NCBI GenBank assembly: GCA_035294465.1
Contig: DATGKW010000191.1
Location: 1 to 16,959, forward strand
Direction: 5' to 3'
Origin: Paraktedonobacter sp035294465
GTDB taxonomy: Bacteria > Chloroflexota > Ktedonobacteria > Ktedonobacterales > Ktedonobacteraceae
DNA length: 16,959 nucleotides
A program made the translations under genes and the position numbers. Under the pieces are notes generated by a model. It did no database searches. It saw nothing but the letters and a program-made list of their open reading frames with translations, and was not told the origin of the DNA. Positions within the stretch are counted from its first letter, which is position 1. Each line of letters starts with the position of its first letter. Below, in pieces: positions 8,101-12,830 of this stretch.

Positions 8101-8665
8101 TCTGCTCGTCCAGTTTGTCAGGCAGGGCTACTGGCCGCTGTGCGTAGAGATTCTGGAGACAATTTTCGAGGACGCTTTCTACCGTCGGGGCGTGATACAG
8201 CGATCTCCAGTAGATGTACTCAAAGGGGTGCTCCTTCTGTAGTTGTCTGGCGGCTACTATAGCCAGGGTGGTTTTGCCGATGCCGCCCATGCCCAGCAAC
8301 GCCACGAGCCGGCAGCGTTCGTCAGTGATCCAGCGTTTGATCTGGTCGAGTTCTTGTGTGTACCCATAAAAATACGTGGCGTCCGGCGCATCTCCCCAGT
8401 TTTCTTGCTGCATTATCGGCTGAGCTACTTCGGGCATGTCCTTTTCCTCTGCTAATCCCAACTCTTCCACGCTTTTGCCATAAAGCTCCGAAAGCTTTTG
8501 GCGATAGAACGGACTGGGCGTCACCTTTCCACTCTCCCAACGGCCAACGCTTTTGTCGCTCCCTTTGATCTTTTTGGCCACGTCCTGTTGCGACCAGCCA
8601 CGCTTTGTGCGCTCTTCTTTCAGGATTTCATGCCAGGGAGCCAAACGGGTAGGGATGTGTCTCAT
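5162..8665 (-). CDS. XRE-HTH / NB-ARC STAND NTPase with pentapeptide segment and 14 WD40 repeats
   Basis: The protein has 1167 residues. Order of parts: XRE-type helix-turn-helix (about 8-63, with GWSQQDVAKKI and SVGRWESGKV); NB-ARC ATPase with Walker A LGMGGIGKTT (124-133, Lys131), Walker B LLILD (Asp206), sensor TSRE (247-250) and GNPLAL (303-308); a helical/winged region; pentapeptide-like A-D-L-x-G repeats (about 508-549); 14 WD40 repeats (about 552-1132); and a conserved-looking tail GAKGLTDSQRASLLALGA. STAND proteins are ATP-driven switches in which the repeat domain senses a ligand and opening exposes an effector domain. Here the N-terminal effector is a DNA-binding-like domain, so a ligand-controlled transcription regulator is the natural reading (inference). 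The frame is open up to 8842, inside the divergent sigma gene. I chose ATG 8665 because the HTH begins right after it and AGGACA lies just upstream. The gene is convergent with the channel gene. Confidence 0.9.
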   Translation of the reverse strand: MRHIPTRLAPWHEILKEERTKRGWSQQDVAKKIKGSDKSVGRWESGKVTPSPFYRQKLSELYGKSVEELGLAEEKDMPEVAQPIMQQENWGDAPDATYFYGYTQELDQIKRWITDERCRLVALLGMGGIGKTTLAIVAARQLQKEHPFEYIYWRSLYHAPTVESVLENCLQNLYAQRPVALPDKLDEQISLLITYLRQHRCLLILDNVESVLLPGQHAGIYIESDKGYGRLFQRIGEAEHDSCLMLTSREKPREIARLEGTHSPVRSLRLTGIEQAGGQALLRDEELSGSDEAQAELVERYRGNPLALKLVSEPIREVFGGDISAFLKEESSVFGEISDLLEQQFQRLSAAERNSIYWLAIEHESVPLATLQEDTQISLNRKVLVEALDALRRRSLIEEGREGHFMLQPVVMEYITEQFVERISEEIAGETFALLASHTLMKASAADYLRESQVHFILEPIIQKLHASFGKARSEQKLKRMLSMLHTDSTLHHSYAAGNILNLLIHARADLRGLDFSHLTVRQADLQGVSLPEVNFASADLASCRFTDTFSNILCLAVSPDGTLLAGGTTTDEVRIWRAESATTLFRCTGHGDEIRTVAFSPDSKLFVSGSEDHTLRVWESATGRCLKSLQGHTDWILSTAFSSDGHTVASASLDQTVRLWDTDTGECLKVLCGHTGKVRAVAFSPGGKIIASGSEDCTIRLWNSNTGECLKVLHGHTSWVRTLAFSPGGEMLASGGEDKTARFWDMHTGECSRVLQGHTERVRTIAWTSDGTLLASAGDDHFIRLWDGSTGQCLKALQGHTNRIWSLVFLPASTILVSACEDDTMRFWDVHSGQCTRTLRGQTNLIKEVAFSPDGRKLVSGSEDQVVRLWDVSKGQCLKSLREHENRVRCVTFSPDGASFASGSEDETIRLWDTHSGQVRKILRGHSHLVRSIDFRPDGKTLVSGSHDGTIRLWDVESGLGLKKIDARSLVWSVAFSPDGKTLASGNDAGVIQFWDVESGTCIKTLAGHTHRVWSVLFHPSGTKLVSSGDDQTIRIWDIESGACLITLQEHTSWVRSVAFSADGSVLASGSHDQTVRVWDTATGQCLTVLRGHTGYVYSVSFSLADNTLASAGDDGNIKLWNIQSGTCLKTLRAERLYEQMNLAGAKGLTDSQRASLLALGAVEIF
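5270..7012 (-). repeat. 14 tandem WD40-coding repeats of about 125 bp
   Basis: Fourteen copies of a unit of about 41-42 codons, each with GH-x(n)-V-x-x-(V/L)-x-FSPDG-x-x-(L/F)-(A/V)-SGS-x-D-x-T-(I/V)-R-(L/F/V)-W-(D/E/N). I counted fourteen R-x-W-type ends, from RIW in the first unit to KLW in the last, enough for two seven-bladed propellers. Unit 11 has lost the usual GH dipeptide at its start (LKKIDARSLVWSV). The high nucleotide similarity makes this array prone to recombination and assembly collapse. Confidence 0.9.
7019..7141 (-). repeat. Pentapeptide-repeat-like segment within the STAND protein
   Basis: About eight consecutive five-residue units (ADLRG, LDFSH, ..., ADLQG, VSLPE, VNFAS, ADLAS, CRFTD) fit the A(D/N)LXX pattern of pentapeptide repeats. 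They bridge the helical region and the first WD40 blade. The stretch is too short for a full right-handed beta helix; it may act as a rigid spacer. Confidence 0.6.
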
Positions 8666-8768
8666 GATTGTCCTGTATCTGTCCCCTTCTGCGGTTCCTT
8701 TGTCCCCCGCTTTTCGAGTATGCTCAGTTGCAGATGGCGTATACCTGGTAGAAAGGAATGAATGAATA
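8666..8768. promoter_or_regulatory. Divergent control region of the STAND gene and the sigma-like gene, with phased TGTCC repeats
   Basis: This 103-bp region drives two divergent regulatory genes. On the plus strand TGTCC(C) occurs at 8669, 8680 and 8701, spaced 11 and 21 bases apart, so all three lie on about the same face of the helix; the last two continue as TGTCCCC. They occupy the leader of the STAND gene up to 4 bases from its ATG. They could be an operator for the HTH domain encoded next to them. No clear -35/-10 pair is visible in either direction. Confidence 0.4.
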
Positions 8769-8771
8769 ATG
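8752..8771 (+). promoter_or_regulatory. Translation start region of the sigma-like gene with a three-codon upstream ORF
   Basis: The Shine-Dalgarno AAAGGA (8752-8757) is followed by ATGs at 8758, 8762 and 8769 in three different frames. ATG 8758 encodes only M-N-E and ends in TAA (8767-8769), whose last A is the first base of the sigma ATG (TAATG overlap). The sigma frame has a TGA at 8763-8765, so 8769 is its only possible start here. The layout suits termination-reinitiation or low-efficiency translation. Confidence 0.45.
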
Positions 8772-9506
8772 TTTACAACTCTAGAAAACCTGCAAACAGA
8801 CTCGCTAGATCTCACCAGCGAGTCCACCTGGATCGATCTCATTCCAGCGCTTGGCTCGACTGCTCGCTCTCTCGCCTACTCCTACGCCTACCAGGTTTCC
8901 TCCTGGCAGGGTCAGGAGGAGGATCTGGCTCAGGATATTGTTCAAGAAACCGCCCGGCGCATGATTGAGCGCGCCAGGAAGGCAGAACGCGGTGAGGCTG
9001 AGCCGGTTCACTCGCGCAAAATGATCACCACAACTGCGCAAAACTACTGTAAGGATTTGCGCCGCCGCGATCAACGCCTGCTTCGCTCATCCGCAGGCAG
9101 TTCCGACCTGGGCAACGCGATCTCTAGCGGTTCTCAACCTCGTTTCTTTGATGCGATTTGCGAGTATATCGATCAAGAGCAACTACTGGCGCAAGTTGCG
9201 CGGGAGATCGTTAATTTCCCGGAGAAGCAACGCATGGCGTTACTGATCGACCTGGCAAACCGTATGAGCTTCGATAACCAGCCCACCGCGCTCCAGAAAG
9301 CGTTTCGTGAAGCCGGCATCGAGCTGGAACAATATAGATGCCCGCTTCCCGATGACAGGCGGGAGCGCAATCAACATATGTCGCTGCTCAACTACGCGCT
9401 CAGGCGTGTTGCCCAGCTCCCGTGTGTACAAGAATATATCACAGGAGTAAAGCGGGAGTCCTCCGCGCGCAAAGCACCTCATCGCGTCTCGCGAAAAAGT
9501 GCATAG
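8769..9506 (+). CDS. Atypical sigma-70-family-like RNA polymerase sigma factor
   Basis: The protein has 245 residues. Residues about 22-103 resemble sigma region 2: a helical segment with EEDLAQDIVQETARRMIERA (a helix comparable to the 'D-x-x-Q-E-x-F' core-binding part) followed by TTTAQNYCKDLRRRDQR, like the basic -10 recognition helix (W-L-x-x-I-A-x-N-x-x-x-D-x-x-R-R). Region 4 is odd. It begins normally with VNFPEKQRMALLIDLANRMSF (148-168), but the usual short SYEEIA...GISxGTVKSR helix-turn-helix is replaced by a longer segment with PTALQKAFREAGIELEQYRCPLP and a final LNYALRRVAQL helix. The C-terminus is a basic tail. It may be a divergent ECF-type factor or a regulator derived from one. 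It is divergent from the STAND gene with 103 bases between, and its stop is one base from the stop of the convergent receiver-kinase gene. Confidence 0.7.
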   Translation: MFTTLENLQTDSLDLTSESTWIDLIPALGSTARSLAYSYAYQVSSWQGQEEDLAQDIVQETARRMIERARKAERGEAEPVHSRKMITTTAQNYCKDLRRRDQRLLRSSAGSSDLGNAISSGSQPRFFDAICEYIDQEQLLAQVAREIVNFPEKQRMALLIDLANRMSFDNQPTALQKAFREAGIELEQYRCPLPDDRRERNQHMSLLNYALRRVAQLPCVQEYITGVKRESSARKAPHRVSRKSA

Positions 9507-9507
9507 T

Positions 9508-11142
9508 CTATTCACTTTCCAGTTCCAGACTCTCTGCCAGTAAGCTGGCAGAGAGCAGCGCATGCTCGCGCTGGACAGCGGCGAGTGAGAAAAACTGCAA
9601 TGTGTTCAACGCCGTATAAAACAGAGCGATATAATATTCGCTGATGTCGTCTTGTGCATCATCCTGCTGATTCTGCGCGATCAGGCGATAGGCCAGGCGG
9701 CGCAGATGCACGACGGTCGCATACGCTTTCGTGATTTCCTGATTCTCTGTCTGGAGAGTATCGGCCAACTGCTCGACTTGGCTGAAGCGCCGGATATCAC
9801 TCAGAAGCGCATCTTCCAGGTAATAGCGCTCTTCAAGAGAGGCGCTACCCTCAGACAGCAGTTGAAAGCGGATGGCCGAATCCAGCATGGCAATATCGCG
9901 CAAGATATGGCTGAGGCCGGTTCCCTGGAAATCGATGAGCCAGACGTGTCCTGTGCTGTCTACCAGCAGGTTATGGGGATTGAAGTCACCATGAGTTGTG
10001 CAGGTATAGGTAGTACGAGCGAGAGAGGTTTCTGCCATGACCAGCAGGGGATTGGTAAACTTGCGCTGGCTGCTCAAGGCGGTGAAGGTGAGCTTTTGTC
10101 TCCCGCGCACCGACTTGAACTGCTTCAACCGTATCTGGTCAAGTTCGGTTGGGGTATAGCCAATCAGCCGCTGGTAATCTGCCTTCAAATCGAGCAATTG
10201 GCGTCGGCGGTTCGCATACCATGTGCCGCAGGTTTCGCGGAACAGCAGGTTCAGCGCCTCTGCAATCTGGGGAATACTGGCGGTGCGATAGAAATCAACA
10301 AAATCTTTCAATTCCTGGCTGCCAGTGCCAAGAAATGTATAGATAATGCCGCCAAGATGAGTGGTACGTCGTGTATCGCGAATCACCGTGCTACGCCCGC
10401 CCCCAATAAATGGCTCGACATACTCTTTAAAGTGAAGGCGCTCCTCCTCAATTTTCTGAGCGTCTCCAAATTTGACGATCACTTCGTGCCCAATGCCTCG
10501 ATTGTTGTAGAATGGCTGCACGCGCAGCACCCCTGCGCCGCTCTTGCCCGCAGTTAAGGGTCTGACCAGAATGCCCTTTGTCTCATGAAACAGGCGGCAA
10601 AGAAGGTCCTCCAGTTCCTCTGCAATCAGATCTTGCAGGGGATCGCCCTGCCTGATGCGCGCACCTTTCATGTCCAGATTGAGAATGGCTTGCTTTGAAC
10701 TACTGCCTGTTGGAGAGAGAATCTCCAGATCCAAATTGATTCTGACATCCCTTGTAAAGACCTGTTCAATACTCTTCAAGAAGGCTTCCTGAGAAAAGTC
10801 ATCTTTCGAAAGGAAATCGGCTACCCGGTGGTTTGTAAAGGCGTCGCGCATCTGTTTGAGCGTGCCAAAGGCGGAAAGCATGATGACTTTGGTAGCTTCG
10901 CTCAGACCGCTTTTCTCCAGTTCGGCCAGCAATGCCAGGCCATCAATGTTGCTTTGATCGGTATCCTTCATGCGAATATCAGCGACCAGGACATGATAGA
11001 AACTTGCTTGTAAGCGGTCCAGCGCATCAGCAATGGTCGAGACAGAATCCGCGTAATAGCCGCCGCGCCGCAGCGTTTCGACCAGTTCGTCGCACCAGAC
11101 CGATAAATTATCAACAATCAATATCCGGCCCTGTTTACTCAT
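9508..11142 (-). CDS. Response-regulator receiver fused to an APH/choline-kinase-like phosphotransferase domain (copy 2)
   Basis: The protein has 544 residues. The receiver domain (about 5-125) has phosphoacceptor D55 (VLVADIR), S90 (VIMLSA) and K113 (FLSKDD), but the N-terminal acidic pair is D11-N12 instead of D-D. After a beta-rich linker, residues about 175-430 look like an aminoglycoside-phosphotransferase/protein-kinase-like fold: VIVKFGD (221-227, candidate ATP-binding K224), a glycine-rich IGGGR (246-250), the catalytic loop HGDFNPHN (384-391; D386, N391) and the metal-binding IDF (D404). A helical tail follows (430-544). Such a domain phosphorylates a small molecule, a protein or a nucleotide; the substrate is unknown. 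It may correspond to TCAD9-type domains of NTPase-based conflict systems (from memory, unverified). It starts 3 bases after the stop of its paralogue, with AAAGGAT upstream, so the two are co-translated. Confidence 0.8.
   Translation of the reverse strand: MSKQGRILIVDNLSVWCDELVETLRRGGYYADSVSTIADALDRLQASFYHVLVADIRMKDTDQSNIDGLALLAELEKSGLSEATKVIMLSAFGTLKQMRDAFTNHRVADFLSKDDFSQEAFLKSIEQVFTRDVRINLDLEILSPTGSSSKQAILNLDMKGARIRQGDPLQDLIAEELEDLLCRLFHETKGILVRPLTAGKSGAGVLRVQPFYNNRGIGHEVIVKFGDAQKIEEERLHFKEYVEPFIGGGRSTVIRDTRRTTHLGGIIYTFLGTGSQELKDFVDFYRTASIPQIAEALNLLFRETCGTWYANRRRQLLDLKADYQRLIGYTPTELDQIRLKQFKSVRGRQKLTFTALSSQRKFTNPLLVMAETSLARTTYTCTTHGDFNPHNLLVDSTGHVWLIDFQGTGLSHILRDIAMLDSAIRFQLLSEGSASLEERYYLEDALLSDIRRFSQVEQLADTLQTENQEITKAYATVVHLRRLAYRLIAQNQQDDAQDDISEYYIALFYTALNTLQFFSLAAVQREHALLSASLLAESLELESE
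9530..9555. repeat. Perfect 11-bp inverted repeat with 4-base loop at a convergent gene junction
   Basis: CTCTCTGCCAG (9530-9540), loop TAAG, CTGGCAGAGAG (9545-9555). It lies inside the last codons of the receiver-kinase gene and 24 bases past the stop of the convergent sigma-like gene. There is no T-run after it on either strand, so it is not a textbook intrinsic terminator. It could still pause transcription or protect the 3' end of the sigma mRNA. Confidence 0.5.
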
Positions 11143-11145
11143 CCT

Positions 11146-12762
11146 TTATCCTTTCAGCCCCAGGCGTTCAGCCAGGATGCTCGCGCTGAGCAGAGCATGT
11201 TCGCGCTGGCCCAAAGGCAAACTAGAGAACCGCAGCATATTTATGGCATTATAGAACAGGGCGATATAATACTCGCTTATATCGGCGTCAGGGTTCTGAC
11301 CAACCATCTGGCTCGCCAGCATACGTAGATGCACAACGGTCGCATAGGCTCTGGCCAGCGCCTGGTTGGTCGTCGTCAGGGGAGCGAGCAGCTCTTCCAC
11401 CTGGCTGAAATGTTCAATGCTACAAAGCCTTTCCTCCATGCACAGCCGCTCTTCCAGGGTTGCCTCCTCAGAGGTGAGCAGGACGAAACGGATTTCAGCG
11501 TCCAGTTGCGCAACGTCGCGCAGTTTGTGCCCTCGCCCGGTGCGCAGAAAATCGATCAACCAGGTATGTCCTGTCTGATCCACCAAGAGATTGTGATGAT
11601 TAAAGTCGCCGTGAGTAATACAGGTATATGTTGAGCGCACCAGAGGCGGGCCATCGATGACTGAGAGCGGATTTTTAAAGCCACGCTCACCGCCGAGATC
11701 TTTAAAATAGAGTTTTTGTGTGCCCTGTACCCTGCGCTGGAGTTCGGAGACCGGTTGTTTGAGTTTCTCTGGAGTGAAGCCAAGCAATTGTTGATACTCT
11801 GCGGTCAAATTACGTGGTTGCAGTTGGCTGGCGTTGGCGTACCAGGCGCCGCAGGTATCCCAGAACAGCCGATCCAGGGCTTCCTCGATGGCCTGGGTCT
11901 CACTGCGCCGGTAGAAGCTGCCAAAATCTTCCAGATGCTCGCTATCGGCACCCAGGAGCGAATAAAGGATACCACCGAGATAGGGAGTGCGCCGCGTGCC
12001 AAGAATCGTGCTGTTGCGTCCGCCGCCGATGAATGGCTGGACGTATTGCTTGAAGTTGGCATATTCCTTCTCGATCACGCGGAAGTCACCAAACTTGAGG
12101 ACCACTGCCCGCCCACCCCCGCTGGCATAGAACGGCTGCGCCCAGAGTACTCCTGTCACGCTCTGCCCTTCGGTCATAGGACGCACCAGGACACTTTCGG
12201 CCTGATGGAACAGGCGGCAGAGCAAATCCTCCAGTTCGAGTCCCAACCTCTTTTTCAGGACCGGATTGCGCTTGACGCGTATTCCATCTATTTCCAGGTG
12301 TGCCACGGCCTGTTCAGGACCGTTTACCTGCTGCCAGTGAATCTCTAGAGAGAGATTGATAGGAGCTTGTTCTGAGAAAGCCTGCTGGACGCTTTCCAGA
12401 AATGCCCGCTTGGTGAATTCATCTTTAGAGAGGAAATCCGCCACTCTATAATCCTTGAAAGCCAGGCGCATACGTTCCGGAGTGCCGTAAGCCGAGAGGA
12501 TAATGACCTGCGTAGCCGCAATCAGGCCGCGCCTATCAAGCTCGCCGAGCAGCTCGATGCCCTCCTCGTTAGCAGGCTCGGTATCGATCAGGCGGATATC
12601 AAGCACCAGCACGTGATAAAAGGTCTCCTCCAGGCGCTGGAATACTTCCGCAACAGTAGAGGCGGAGTTCGCGTAAAAGCCTTCGCGCTGCAGCGTCTCA
12701 ATCAGCAGCTCTCGCCACTTTTCCAGGTCATCCACAACAAGGACGCGTCGTTGCCTGCTCAT
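11146..12762 (-). CDS. Response-regulator receiver fused to an APH/choline-kinase-like phosphotransferase domain (copy 1)
   Basis: The protein has 538 residues and aligns with the following gene over its whole length; D55, S90, K113, HGD 384-386, N391 and D404 fall at the same residue numbers in both. The receiver is canonical: D11-D12 (VVDDLEKW), phosphoacceptor D55 (VLDIR), S90 and K113. The kinase-like domain shows VVLKFGD (220-226; K223), IGGGR (245-249), HGDFNHHNLL (384-393) and IDF (D404). There is no DNA-binding domain, so the output is presumably enzymatic. The ATG at 12762 has GAGGAGAG about 7 bases upstream. It lies 68 bases downstream of the giant GAF histidine kinase on the same strand with no terminator visible between, so the kinase is the probable phosphate donor. 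It appears to be the ancestral-like copy, because it keeps the intact acidic pair that copy 2 has lost. Confidence 0.82.
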   Translation of the reverse strand: MSRQRRVLVVDDLEKWRELLIETLQREGFYANSASTVAEVFQRLEETFYHVLVLDIRLIDTEPANEEGIELLGELDRRGLIAATQVIILSAYGTPERMRLAFKDYRVADFLSKDEFTKRAFLESVQQAFSEQAPINLSLEIHWQQVNGPEQAVAHLEIDGIRVKRNPVLKKRLGLELEDLLCRLFHQAESVLVRPMTEGQSVTGVLWAQPFYASGGGRAVVLKFGDFRVIEKEYANFKQYVQPFIGGGRNSTILGTRRTPYLGGILYSLLGADSEHLEDFGSFYRRSETQAIEEALDRLFWDTCGAWYANASQLQPRNLTAEYQQLLGFTPEKLKQPVSELQRRVQGTQKLYFKDLGGERGFKNPLSVIDGPPLVRSTYTCITHGDFNHHNLLVDQTGHTWLIDFLRTGRGHKLRDVAQLDAEIRFVLLTSEEATLEERLCMEERLCSIEHFSQVEELLAPLTTTNQALARAYATVVHLRMLASQMVGQNPDADISEYYIALFYNAINMLRFSSLPLGQREHALLSASILAERLGLKG

Positions 12763-12830
12763 ACTCTATCTCTCCTCGCTTTCTACAGCCAGATCCAAAA
12801 TTCTTGAGACGGGTTGGCATCCGCATGTTT

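Noticed and set aside
8666..8842. N-terminal extension of the STAND protein to 1226 residues
   Set aside because: It would run through the divergent promoter region and into the sigma gene, and it adds no recognisable domain before the HTH.
8762..8968. 68-residue frame starting at the second ATG after the sigma ribosome site
   Set aside because: It overlaps the sigma gene in another frame and has no recognisable domain; kept only as part of the translation-start observation.
9652..10557. 301-residue plus-strand frame opposite the receiver-kinase gene
   Set aside because: Antisense to a well-supported gene with catalytic motifs; no ribosome site or domain seen.
11716..12348. 210-residue plus-strand frame opposite receiver-kinase copy 1
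   Set aside because: Antisense shadow of a conserved coding region.
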